A DNA stretch of 53,594 nucleotides. Origin: an uncultured Prevotella sp. (GTDB lineage Bacteria; Bacteroidota; Bacteroidia; Bacteroidales; Bacteroidaceae). Both the position numbers and the translations under genes were made by a program. Below are positions 18,493 through 26,152 of the stretch, piece by piece (within the stretch, counting starts at the first letter, position 1; every line of letters begins with the position of its first letter). The stretch spans positions 1 to 53,594 of the forward strand of contig CAKQDQ010000006.1 of the NCBI GenBank assembly GCA_934229335.1, in the 5' to 3' direction. The notes beneath the pieces were generated by a model that was given only the letters and a program-made list of their open reading frames with translations, did not search any database and was not told where the DNA came from.

Positions 18493-18533
18493 TTCCTTTC
18501 TCTTTCTTTATCTTCCCTGCTTTGTATTACTTC

Positions 18534-19109
18534 TTATTTTTCTTCTACTCGTATCAGATACGGCGGCTCATTAGGTATTGTCAGCGTTGAGTCTCCATAC
18601 GAACTGAGGAGCTTCATGATGTTACTCTCTCGGCTTTTCTCGGTTAATATGCTGGTACATACGGTGGCTTTGTAGCGCACCTCCACCAGTTTTCTCTCTA
18701 CTTTCTCTATCTCTACCATTCTTTTCTGACAGATATAGCGGTTGCTTATATATATTATAAAGAACACGCACACGAGACACACCAGCCATATTTGCTTCTG
18801 AAAGGCTCTGGCTATCAGCACTCCTCCGAGTGTTTTAGGCAGTGAGAAGGGTGAAGAAGTATCTTGTTCTTCTCTTGCCTCTCGCTGTATCACGTCCTCA
18901 ATGGTCTTATTTCCGAGTACACTGCTTGAGCTTTCTTTGTTCTTTGCGGCTGTTTCCTGCTTCGACTGCGCTGTCTTCTGTTTCTTTTCTGTCATCTCTG
19001 CCGTGGCATCGAGTTCCTTTCGCTCTTCAGAAGTTTCCATCTGCGCAGCGTTGTCGGCTGTTTCCTGCCGTTGTTCCTTTCCCTCTGTTTCTTTTTCCTT
19101 ATCGTCCAT
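18534..19109 (-). CDS. ftsL: FtsL-like cell division protein with long charged N-terminus
   Basis: A 191-residue protein with a single membrane segment (about residues 108-126, IWLVCLVCVFFIIYIS). A periplasmic coiled-coil-like stretch of about 60 residues follows, the usual FtsL layout. The cytoplasmic N-terminal ~100 residues are very rich in Glu, Lys, Gln, Thr and Ala; typical FtsL proteins have only a short cytoplasmic tail. Identification rests on topology and on position between rsmH and ftsI. FtsL works with FtsB and FtsQ to activate FtsW-FtsI. Confidence 0.82.
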   Translation of the reverse strand: MDDKEKETEGKEQRQETADNAAQMETSEERKELDATAEMTEKKQKTAQSKQETAAKNKESSSSVLGNKTIEDVIQREAREEQDTSSPFSLPKTLGGVLIARAFQKQIWLVCLVCVFFIIYISNRYICQKRMVEIEKVERKLVEVRYKATVCTSILTEKSRESNIMKLLSSYGDSTLTIPNEPPYLIRVEEK

Positions 19110-19141
19110 CGTTCGTATTTCAGCTACATATCATTTCTTTT

Positions 19142-20089
19142 TTATTCCTCTCGCGGCACTCTCTCTGCCACTCTCAGCTTCGCACTCCTTGACCTTGGGT
19201 TCTGAGCTTGTTCTGTTTCTGACGGAACTATGACCTTGTTAGTTACAATCTTAAAGGGAGTAAGGGCACGACCAAAGAAGTCTGTCTCGCGTTTTCCCTC
19301 TGCATTGCCCGTCTTCATGACGTTTTTCACTATGCGATCTTCAAGACTATGGTAGGTTATCACACTCAGCCTGCCGTCTTCTCCTAACACGTCCACTGCG
19401 GCAGCGAGCATCTCTTTCAGCGCATCCATCTCGTGATTCACCTCTATTCTCAACGCTTGGAAGAGGCGTGCCATATCTTTCTTTTCACGTTCTCGCTTAA
19501 AGAAGGGCTCTACCACTTGCAGGAAGTCTTGCGTAGTCTTTATTTCTTTCTCGCCTCTCGCCTTGATTATTGCGGAAGCTATCTTGCGCGACGTTTTGAG
19601 TTCGCCATAAAGGTAGAACACATCCGCCAGTCTCGCTTCATCATACGTATTCACTACCTCCGCAGCTGTCATGCCAGCACGTGTGTTCATGCGCATATCT
19701 AATGGTGCATCGAAACGGAATGAGAAGCCTCGCGTCTCGTCATCGAAATGGTGACTGGACACTCCCAAGTCGGCAAGTATGCCGTCTACGTGGTCTACGC
19801 CATAGTAACGCATCCAGTTTTTTAGGTATCTGAAGTTGCTTCTTACGAACGTAAACGACCCGTTTCGCTGTGCTTCTGCCAGCACTTCCGACTTTTCTAC
19901 GTTGGCTTCGGCATCTGCGTCTTGGTCGAAAGAGAACAGACGTCCCTTGCCTTTCATGCGTCTTGCAATCTCACTGCTATGTCCTCCACCGCCAAAGGTA
20001 ACGTCAACATATATGCCTCCTGGCTTTACTTCCATGCCACTGACGCTCTCGTTGAGTAATACTGGTATGTGATATATCTGTTGTTCCAT
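19142..20089 (-). CDS. rsmH: 16S rRNA (cytosine(1402)-N(4))-methyltransferase RsmH
   Basis: A SAM-dependent methyltransferase acting on C1402 of 16S rRNA in the decoding site. It has HIPVLLNESV near the N-terminus, the SAM loop VDVTFGGGGHSSEI (about residues 29-42), the motif DGILADLGVSSHHFD (about 101), and RVNHE-like catalytic-domain residues (LRIEVNHEMDAL). The C-terminal NPRSRSAKLRVAER is the family's closing motif. At 315 residues it is normal. It is five bases downstream of mraZ, as in most dcw clusters. Confidence 0.98.
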   Translation of the reverse strand: MEQQIYHIPVLLNESVSGMEVKPGGIYVDVTFGGGGHSSEIARRMKGKGRLFSFDQDADAEANVEKSEVLAEAQRNGSFTFVRSNFRYLKNWMRYYGVDHVDGILADLGVSSHHFDDETRGFSFRFDAPLDMRMNTRAGMTAAEVVNTYDEARLADVFYLYGELKTSRKIASAIIKARGEKEIKTTQDFLQVVEPFFKREREKKDMARLFQALRIEVNHEMDALKEMLAAAVDVLGEDGRLSVITYHSLEDRIVKNVMKTGNAEGKRETDFFGRALTPFKIVTNKVIVPSETEQAQNPRSRSAKLRVAERVPREE

Positions 20090-20094
20090 TATCT

Positions 20095-20544
20095 TTAGTT
20101 CATGTCATTCATTAGTTCTTCAAGCGCGTTACCGAAAGTTTCCGCGTCAACAAACGGTTCTGGTTCTGGTTTTACAGCCCATATCTCGATGGTATCGCCC
20201 ACTCCGATGAAGCGTACCGCCTGCTCTATGCCTGCCATCTCTTGCATACGCTTTGATATGAGGAATCTTCCGTTGCCGTCGAGCGACACTAACTCCACGT
20301 CGCTTACAAACTGACGGAATATCTGTTGCTGCTGCCTGTTCCAACGATTCAGCTTAGCTCGCATAGCGTCCATCAACTCGTTCCACACACTTTCGGGGTA
20401 TAGCACAAGGCAATCTTCATGCACATCCTTACGCATCACAAGCTGTTCCACACACTCTCCCTGCAACACTTTGCGGAATGTTGCTGGAAGGAACACGCGA
20501 CCTTTCGCGTCTGCCTTTGCTTCTATGTTACCTAAGAATCGCAC
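20095..20544 (-). CDS. mraZ: Transcriptional regulator MraZ
   Basis: An AbrB-like DNA-binding protein that binds its own promoter and tunes expression of the dcw cluster. I start at the GTG at 20544, giving 149 residues beginning (V)RFLGNIEAKADAKGRVFLPA, which matches the family. The longer open frame from 20610 runs through the promoter and operator region and is rejected. Two MraZ repeats are visible: AKADAKGRVFLPATFR (about 9-24) and the second, VELVSLDGNGRFLISKRM (about 86-103). It is the first gene of the cluster, 5 bp before rsmH. Direct GTGGR repeats lie just upstream. Confidence 0.93.
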   Translation of the reverse strand: MRFLGNIEAKADAKGRVFLPATFRKVLQGECVEQLVMRKDVHEDCLVLYPESVWNELMDAMRAKLNRWNRQQQQIFRQFVSDVELVSLDGNGRFLISKRMQEMAGIEQAVRFIGVGDTIEIWAVKPEPEPFVDAETFGNALEELMNDMN

Positions 20545-20577
20545 GTGTGTACTTATTAAGAGACGTATTTTTGAAGG

Positions 20578-20585
20578 CAAAGTTA
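20578..20585 (-). promoter_or_regulatory. -7 element (TAACTTTG) of the dcw cluster promoter
   Basis: TAACTTTG on the minus strand matches the Bacteroidetes TAnnTTTG box, 34 bp upstream of the mraZ GTG start. The -33 area is occupied by GTGGR repeats rather than by a TTTG box. Confidence 0.7.
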
Positions 20586-20593
20586 CAAAAAAA

Positions 20594-20623
20594 TCCCCAC
20601 TTTCCCCCACTTTACTCCACTTT
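20594..20623 (-). promoter_or_regulatory. Putative MraZ operator: three 10-bp-spaced GTGGR boxes
   Basis: On the minus strand GTGGA, GTGGG and GTGGG recur at exactly 10-bp steps, each preceded or followed by AAA (plus-strand CCCAC/TCCAC at 20596-20600, 20606-20610 and 20616-20620). MraZ is known to bind clustered direct repeats of TGGG or AAAGTGG with this 10-bp helical spacing upstream of mraZ. Here the boxes begin about 10 bp upstream of the -7 element and cover the -33 region, so binding should affect promoter use directly. Confidence 0.8.
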
Positions 20624-20689
20624 TTTATACCAAAACGTGTATTTATTATTATTTAACAATTACAATCGGCTTAAATCAAGGCATTGATG

Positions 20690-20697
20690 TAACTTTG
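20690..20697 (+). promoter_or_regulatory. -7 element (TAACTTTG) of gpmI
   Basis: TAACTTTG lies 52 bp upstream of the gpmI ATG and matches TAnnTTTG. No clear TTTG is present at -33. It is divergent from the mraZ promoter about 105 bp away. Confidence 0.6.
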
Positions 20698-20748
20698 CAG
20701 TCGAAAAGATAACAGGGTTACGCAATCAATCCAACACAAAGAAATAAT

Positions 20749-22269
20749 ATGGCAAAGAAAGCTCTTTTGATGATTCTCGACGGTTGGGGAATCGGCAAGC
20801 ACGGTGCAGGTGATGTTATTTACAATACTCCTACACCTTACCTGGACTACCTCCAGGCTGTAAGCAGTGTATCACAGCTCCAGGCTTCTGGCGAGGATGT
20901 AGGTCTGCCAGACGGTCAGATGGGTAACTCTGAGGTAGGACACCTCAACATTGGTGCTGGCAGAATTGTTTATCAGGATCTCGTTAAGATTAACCGCGCC
21001 TGCGCTGATGGCTCTATCGTAGAGAACCCACAGGTTAAGGAGGCGTATGAATATGCTAAAGCTAACGGCAAGAAGCTTCACCTTATGGGTCTGACTTCTA
21101 ACGGTGGCGTACACTCTTCACTGGATCACCTCTTCAAGCTCATTGAGGTTGGCAAGCACTACGGACTCTCTCAGCAGCTCTTCGTACACTGTTTCATGGA
21201 CGGTCGTGACACTGACCCTAAGTCAGGTAAGGGCTTTATTGAGCAGGTTGACGCTAAGTGTAAGGAGAACGACGCTAACATCGCAAGCATCATTGGTCGT
21301 TTCTACGCTATGGACCGTGACAAGCGATGGAACCGTGTAAAAGAGGCTTACGACCTGATGGTCAGCGGTACTGGCAAGCAGGCTACCGACATGGTGCAGG
21401 CTATGCAGGAAAGCTACGACGAGGGCGTTACCGATGAGTTCGTTAAGGCTATCAACAACGCGTCTGTTAACGGTAAGATTGAGGAGGGCGACGCTATTAT
21501 CTTCATCAACTTCCGTAACGACCGTGCTAAGGAGCTGACTCAGGTGCTCACTCAGAAGGATATGCCTGAGGAGGGTATGAAGACCATCCCAGGACTGAAA
21601 TACTACTGTATGACTCCATACGACGCTTCTTTCAAAGGCGTTGGCATACTCTTCCCTAAGGAGAATGTTCAGAACACTCTCGGTGAATACCTCTCACAGC
21701 AGGGTAAGAAACAGCTGCACACCGCTGAAACTGAGAAGTATGCTCACGTTACATTCTTCTTCAATGGTGGTCGTGAGGCTCCATTTGAGGGCGAGGATCG
21801 CGTACTGGTGGCTTCACCAAAGGTGGCTACTTACGACCTTAAACCTGAGATGTCTGCTTACGAAGTAAAGGACAAACTGGTAGAGGCTATTAAGAAAGAT
21901 GAGTACGACTTCATCGTTGTGAACTTCGCTAACGGTGATATGGTTGGTCATACTGGCGTATATAACGCTATCGCCAAGGCTGTTGTTGCTGTAGACAACT
22001 GCGTTCGCGACGTGATTGAGGCTGCTAAGGCTACTGGTTATGAGGCTATCATCATTGCCGACCACGGTAACGCTGACAATGCTATCAATCCTGACGGCAC
22101 ACCTAACACCGCTCACTCTCTTAACCCTGTTCCGTTCATCTACGTAACAGACAACAACTCTGCGAAGGTTAAGGACGGACGTCTGGCTGACGTGGCTCCG
22201 TCTATCCTACACATCATGGGACTGGAGAAGCCTGCTGACATGACGGGTGAGAATCTTATTATTGACTAA
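20749..22269 (+). CDS. gpmI: 2,3-bisphosphoglycerate-independent phosphoglycerate mutase
   Basis: A glycolytic and gluconeogenic enzyme interconverting 3- and 2-phosphoglycerate through a phosphoserine and two Mn ions. It belongs to the alkaline-phosphatase superfamily. Visible motifs are [10 protein letters not shown] with metal ligand D11, [16 protein letters not shown] with catalytic Ser61, [10 protein letters not shown] (about 152) and IADHGNADN (about 445). The 506-residue length is typical. Codon choice is noticeably uniform (GGT, GCT, AAG), as expected of a highly expressed gene. It is a single-gene unit with its own promoter and terminator. Confidence 0.98.
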   Translation: MAKKALLMILDGWGIGKHGAGDVIYNTPTPYLDYLQAVSSVSQLQASGEDVGLPDGQMGNSEVGHLNIGAGRIVYQDLVKINRACADGSIVENPQVKEAYEYAKANGKKLHLMGLTSNGGVHSSLDHLFKLIEVGKHYGLSQQLFVHCFMDGRDTDPKSGKGFIEQVDAKCKENDANIASIIGRFYAMDRDKRWNRVKEAYDLMVSGTGKQATDMVQAMQESYDEGVTDEFVKAINNASVNGKIEEGDAIIFINFRNDRAKELTQVLTQKDMPEEGMKTIPGLKYYCMTPYDASFKGVGILFPKENVQNTLGEYLSQQGKKQLHTAETEKYAHVTFFFNGGREAPFEGEDRVLVASPKVATYDLKPEMSAYEVKDKLVEAIKKDEYDFIVVNFANGDMVGHTGVYNAIAKAVVAVDNCVRDVIEAAKATGYEAIIIADHGNADNAINPDGTPNTAHSLNPVPFIYVTDNNSAKVKDGRLADVAPSILHIMGLEKPADMTGENLIID

Positions 22270-22297
22270 TATCGCACAACATTAACTTATAACTTGG

Positions 22298-22335
22298 GGG
22301 CGCATACCATTCACATATGGATATGTGCCCTTTTT
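22298..22335 (+). terminator. Terminator of gpmI
   Basis: GGGCGCATA (22298-22306) pairs with TATGTGCCC (22322-22330) with one mismatch, followed by TTTTT. Confidence 0.8.
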
Positions 22336-22345
22336 GTGTACATTA

Positions 22346-22436
22346 CTATCTCTATGCTTTCGCAATGCGATCTCTATGCTTTCGTAGCACTATCTCTATG
22401 CTTTCGCACCGCGAAAGCATAGAGATAGTGCTACGA
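22346..22436. repeat. 22-bp-period array ending in a perfect 26-bp inverted repeat
   Basis: Three units of 22 bp begin at 22346, 22368 and 22390, each starting with a version of ATCTCTATGCTTTCG. The third continues into a perfect hairpin: 22382-22407 pairs base for base with 22411-22436 around a 3-nt loop. The core GCGAAAGCATA/TATGCTTTCGC is shared with the arrays at 34521 and 42718. Confidence 0.8.
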
Positions 22437-23135
22437 TCTTGTGTTCATGCACCTTCAGGCACTAAAAAACCGCCATTTCATCGACATCACATCGATGAAT
22501 GGCGGCTTGGAGGCGATATTCCTCCATATTACCTAACTATACCTTTTTCCCTCTATATGTGTATGTGTTACATACTTGTTTTAGATTTCGTCACCGCGAA
22601 AACATTATGTTTTTATTTTCTTTCTTTGAAGATTCCTGATGCAAAGTCGCTGAGGAAGAGTACAAGGGTACTGGAGAATATGATAAGTGATGGACACTAC
22701 CGAAGCGGTACAAAGAATAAAACAAACACATGGGTTCTTAGGCATTGCCATGCGGTTAGACGATAATAAGTCCATATCATCGCTTGCAAAATTAGCGATA
22801 ATGTACCAAACTGAATATATAATTTTATTGCAAATGGGGTGTATAATTGGTGCACGAACAAAAAAATCTCCGGAAATGCGATGCTCTCCTCACGGAGAGT
22901 CAGAACATTTCGCGGAGTGAATAGTAAAAAATTACTACCAACTATACTACGTACTAACTAACTATCTAACTCTCTTCAAAAACACCCTACGGTGTTTCTG
23001 ATTTACGATGCAAAGATAATGATTTATCGGCTTTTATGACTTCTTTTAGAAAAACTTTTGTGCTTTTTGTGCGATTTTTTTGCGCTATATCAATAATAAT
23101 AATGGCTGATTATGCGTTTTTCAAGCAAATTAGTG
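22437..23135. other. Gene-poor stretch between gpmI and ung
   Basis: About 700 bp with no convincing protein gene. Open frames here (for example 22687-22920 on the plus strand) have no recognisable family. It contains the orphan minus-strand terminator, a short CTCTCC/GGAGAG hairpin near 22882, and AAACACC/GGTGTTT (22981-22998) with a T-rich minus-strand side. A minus-strand TATCTTTG box lies at 23013-23020. It may hold a non-coding RNA or decayed sequence. Confidence 0.4.
22464..22505 (-). terminator. Orphan terminator-like hairpin reading on the minus strand
   Basis: CCGCCATTTCATCGA and TCGATGAATGGCGG (22470-22484 and 22492-22505) form a 14-bp stem with one bulged base. On the minus strand the stem runs into TTTTTT (22464-22469). 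No minus-strand gene lies upstream of it within 1.5 kb, so whatever it ends is not annotated here. Confidence 0.6.
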
Positions 23136-23143
23136 TAACTTTG
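23136..23143 (+). promoter_or_regulatory. -7 element (TAACTTTG) of ung
   Basis: TAACTTTG matches TAnnTTTG and lies 32 bp before the ung ATG. A -33 TTTG is not evident. Confidence 0.6.
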
Positions 23144-23174
23144 CACCATTGTTACACTACAACGTCTTTTAGAT

Positions 23175-23867
23175 ATGGTAAAGATAGAGAAATCATGGGG
23201 CAACGCCTTGGCGCAAGAGTTCAAGAAAGAATACTTTACGCAGCTAACCAACTTTGTTCACGATGAATACAGACGCAACGTCTGCTACCCTCCTGGACAT
23301 GAGGTTTTCAATGCTTTTAACCTTTGTCCGCTGCACGCTGTGAAGGTGGTGATACTGGGACAGGACCCTTACCACGGTGCTGGTCAAGCTGAAGGACTGT
23401 GCTTTTCGGTTAAGACGGGAGTGCCACTGCCACCGTCTCTTGTAAATATCTTTAAAGAGATAAAGGATGACATAGGTGCTGTGCCACAGATTATTATGGG
23501 GGCTGGCGGCAAGAAGATGTACGACGGCAGTCTTAGAAGGTGGGCTGAACAGGGGGTATTTCTGCTAAACACCACGCTTACTGTAAGGGAACATCAGGCT
23601 GCTTCGCACCAAAGGCATGGCTGGGAAACATTTACTGATGCTGTGATTAAGACGGTATCGGATATGTGTCCCCACGTTGTCTTTATGCTTTGGGGAGGTC
23701 CCGCACGTTCTAAGAAGAGGCTGATAGACACGTCAAAGCATCTTGTTCTTGAGTCGGTACACCCCTCTCCGCTGTCGGCTAACAGGGGCGGATGGTTCGG
23801 AAACCATCAGTTTTCTACCTGTAACGCTTGGCTTAAGGAGCACGGCATGGAGCCTGTTGAGTGGTAA
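23175..23867 (+). CDS. ung: Uracil-DNA glycosylase (family 1)
   Basis: Removes uracil from DNA as the first step of base excision repair. Family 1 motifs are both present: the water-activating loop GQDPYHGAGQAEGLCFSV with D64 and H67, and the DNA-intercalation loop HPSPLSANRG starting at H196. The 230-residue length fits. The start is placed at the ATG giving MVKIEKSWG, 32 bp after a TAACTTTG box. It is transcribed alone and converges on the PL4 gene. Confidence 0.98.
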   Translation: MVKIEKSWGNALAQEFKKEYFTQLTNFVHDEYRRNVCYPPGHEVFNAFNLCPLHAVKVVILGQDPYHGAGQAEGLCFSVKTGVPLPPSLVNIFKEIKDDIGAVPQIIMGAGGKKMYDGSLRRWAEQGVFLLNTTLTVREHQAASHQRHGWETFTDAVIKTVSDMCPHVVFMLWGGPARSKKRLIDTSKHLVLESVHPSPLSANRGGWFGNHQFSTCNAWLKEHGMEPVEW

Positions 23868-23909
23868 GGGAGGCGAACTGAGATACTGTCATCCTCAAGC
23901 ACTGATGTT

Positions 23910-23975
23910 TTTACGTCTGCGTTGCCTGTCAAATAAGTCAGCATTGCTTTTCTAATAAGTCAGCTTTGCTATATT
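23910..23975. repeat. 22-bp-period array after ung
   Basis: AATAAGTCAGCATTGCTTTT begins the unit at 23932 and an 18-of-22 copy follows at 23954. A third, weaker unit at 23910 keeps GTC.GC.TTGC at the same positions. The unit sequence is unlike the GCGAAAGCATA arrays, but the 22-bp period is the same. Confidence 0.6.
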
Positions 23976-24007
23976 CCCCCCTCTTTCTCTTTCCATGTCC
24001 AAGCACA

Positions 24008-24056
24008 AAAAAGCGAGCAGCAGTGTAGCTATATGCCACACTACCGCCCGCTTTTT
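24008..24056. terminator. Bidirectional terminator between ung and the PL4 gene
   Basis: AAAAAGCG (24008-24015) pairs with CGCTTTTT (24049-24056) around an imperfect inner stem (GTGT/CACAC). A tracts and T tracts on the two sides suit termination from both convergent genes. Confidence 0.75.
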
Positions 24057-24088
24057 GTTTATAACGCCGATGAAATGGCGTTTTTCGT

Positions 24089-25969
24089 TTACATTTTCAT
24101 TCCTGCCACATTGTACTTCTTACCGGCTTTTTCGATAACGATGCTACCGTTTGAAACATATTTCTTTACCGCCATAGCGTCGTTACGCTCCGTAGCTTCC
24201 CTTACTCCTTCTACAGCTGTAACCACGTCACCTGCTTCAAGTTTTATGCAGTCGTACATAAAGCCACCATTCTTGCCGTTGCCTGACATTGTAAGTGTTA
24301 CGGTATTGTTACCCTTTCTTAACGCAGATGCTGGGAAAGAGCACGTCATAAGGGCATGACGACCACTCTGTATGGCACTTCTGTATATGGCTGCATCATT
24401 GAATCCCGTTTTCCATGTGCCTCTCTGGGTGCCGTTTACCTTTACACTTACGGTAGAACCAGCGTTTGTTGTTCCTGCTAATGACGCTGTAAGGTATGCC
24501 GTTCCCTTGTATGTATTGTCGAGGGTGAAGCCTATTGTCCATGTTCCAGCCTTGGTCTGGGCATAATACCAATCTGTTTTCGGATTGCTCTTGCCTATCA
24601 CGTATGTCAAGGAAGCGGGCGACTTGTCCCACTCTCCGTACTGACGCATATCGTTGCTGCAATTAAACTCGCTCGAACGACGGTCATTCTCACCTATCAT
24701 CCATATCAGATTCTCGTAGCGTGTAGGCGTCCAGTCTATGTTACCAAGGCTTTGCTCTCCTTCTGTCACGTTGATTTCGTCTGTTTCAAGCATATCGGTT
24801 ACATCGCCTTTGAGGGCGTATGCATACATATAATACTTGCCTGGACGAACGTTTTTTATGCAAAAATCGCCCTTTTCATCGGTTTCTGACCAGAACTGAT
24901 AGCCTCTTGTCTGCGCGATCGGGTCCACTCCCTTCTCTTGTGCCAATACGATGCGCACGTTGTCGTTGCGCTGTCCTGTCGTGACATTAAGGTGTCCTGT
25001 TACTGTTCCGCGCACTTTTGGATAGAGAGCGTTGTCAAACCATTGATATGGCCACTCTTCTTTCTGCATCGCTGCCATCTTCGTGGCGTCAGCTATCGGA
25101 CCTGTTAACTTTGGCGTTGCAAGGTTAGTGTATATAAGGAACGGACCATACAGTTTCTTCTCACCATTGTTTAGCACCATAGCGGAGCCTCCAAGGTGTT
25201 CGCCTTGCAGCATCTGTATGGTGATAGGAGACTTACTTGTGGCGTGTACCATTAGCTCCTGACGCTCTGGACCACCGTTTATCCATTCGTAAGAGACGGG
25301 GATGTTCCATAAGCCGAAGTAGTTATCAGACAATCCATGCAGCGTGTCGCAGTTGATATAGTTAGCCCAGTTGTATTTGGTGTATATGCTTCCGTCTGCC
25401 AAACGGTATGTGGCGTCTTGCACAGTGTTCTCGGCTTTCTCGGCTTCTGCCATCTCGGTGTTAGACGGTATGGTGCCGTTCATACGCCAATCTACGTAGC
25501 CTTGCAACATATTACCGTCAAGTCGAGAGCATACTCGTGCCTCTTTTATGGGCTCGTTGGCTGATGTTGAGGTACCTGTTGCTATGACGTAGGTGTATAT
25601 TCCTGCTACGTTCTTGCGCATAATGTAGCCTTGTTCGAAGATGGTGTTGCCGGAAGTGGAACTGTAAAGCACCTCGCACATCTCTGGAGTGTTCTTTACT
25701 ACCGTCAGCTTCGATGGCGAAAGACCTTTGTTACCCTGTGCTGTGGTGTAGTCGAAGTATATTCCGCTGGACGCGAGAAGCTCCTTTGACTGGTTGAATT
25801 TCAAACTGCTTACCCTACCGTTGGAACCGATGGTTACGACGATTTTACCGTTATTCATCTTTACTGTCATACCACTGACGGTCATACTGACATCGGTAAA
25901 GTCTGTGGCGTGAGCCATAAGGCACACCACAGACATTAGCATTGTTGCGAAAATCTTGTTTATCTTCAT
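24089..25969 (-). CDS. Secreted rhamnogalacturonan lyase, polysaccharide lyase family 4-like
   Basis: Predicted to cleave rhamnogalacturonan I (pectin backbone) by beta-elimination outside the cytoplasm. I start at the ATG at 25969, giving 626 residues with a signal peptide (KIFATMLMSVVCLMAHA). Domains are an N-terminal catalytic beta-sandwich (about residues 20-300, with TLHGLSDNYFGLW and NGGPERQELMVH), a fibronectin-like domain II (about 310-420) and a carbohydrate-binding-like domain III. Domain III carries ENLIWMIGENDRRSSEF and the DWYYA stretch, the arrangement of PL4 enzymes. The last ~26 residues (ending KKYNVAGMKM) form a short tail shared with the next gene upstream. No SusC/SusD pair is present in the window. 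Confidence 0.85.
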   Translation of the reverse strand: MKINKIFATMLMSVVCLMAHATDFTDVSMTVSGMTVKMNNGKIVVTIGSNGRVSSLKFNQSKELLASSGIYFDYTTAQGNKGLSPSKLTVVKNTPEMCEVLYSSTSGNTIFEQGYIMRKNVAGIYTYVIATGTSTSANEPIKEARVCSRLDGNMLQGYVDWRMNGTIPSNTEMAEAEKAENTVQDATYRLADGSIYTKYNWANYINCDTLHGLSDNYFGLWNIPVSYEWINGGPERQELMVHATSKSPITIQMLQGEHLGGSAMVLNNGEKKLYGPFLIYTNLATPKLTGPIADATKMAAMQKEEWPYQWFDNALYPKVRGTVTGHLNVTTGQRNDNVRIVLAQEKGVDPIAQTRGYQFWSETDEKGDFCIKNVRPGKYYMYAYALKGDVTDMLETDEINVTEGEQSLGNIDWTPTRYENLIWMIGENDRRSSEFNCSNDMRQYGEWDKSPASLTYVIGKSNPKTDWYYAQTKAGTWTIGFTLDNTYKGTAYLTASLAGTTNAGSTVSVKVNGTQRGTWKTGFNDAAIYRSAIQSGRHALMTCSFPASALRKGNNTVTLTMSGNGKNGGFMYDCIKLEAGDVVTAVEGVREATERNDAMAVKKYVSNGSIVIEKAGKKYNVAGMKM

Positions 25970-26082
25970 TCTTTTATTTATGTTTTTTACAAATGTTAGC
26001 GTCTTACTGAAATTGTCATATACATTTGAGAACACCGCAAAGCGGATTCTTCAACACCTCGATACATATTCTTCTACATATC

Positions 26083-26114
26083 AAAACACCCCATAGGCGG
26101 ACGCCTACGGGGTG
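26083..26114 (-). terminator. Terminator of the 880-residue secreted protein gene
   Basis: CACCCCATAGGCG (26087-26099) and CGCCTACGGGGTG (26102-26114) form a 13-bp stem with one G-T-type mismatch and a 2-nt loop. TTTT follows on the minus strand. Confidence 0.8.
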
Positions 26115-26152
26115 AAATATGTATATATCTTAGTAAGATATTATTTGCGTCA

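Noticed and set aside
20545..20610. 22-codon N-terminal extension of MraZ
   Set aside because: It overlaps the -7 box and the GTGGR repeats. The GTG at 20544 gives the normal 149-residue protein.
22317..22920. Two plus-strand open frames (149 and 77 codons) after gpmI
   Set aside because: They run through the gpmI terminator, the 22-bp array and the hairpins, have no recognisable family and no start-proximal promoter. I treat the region as non-coding.
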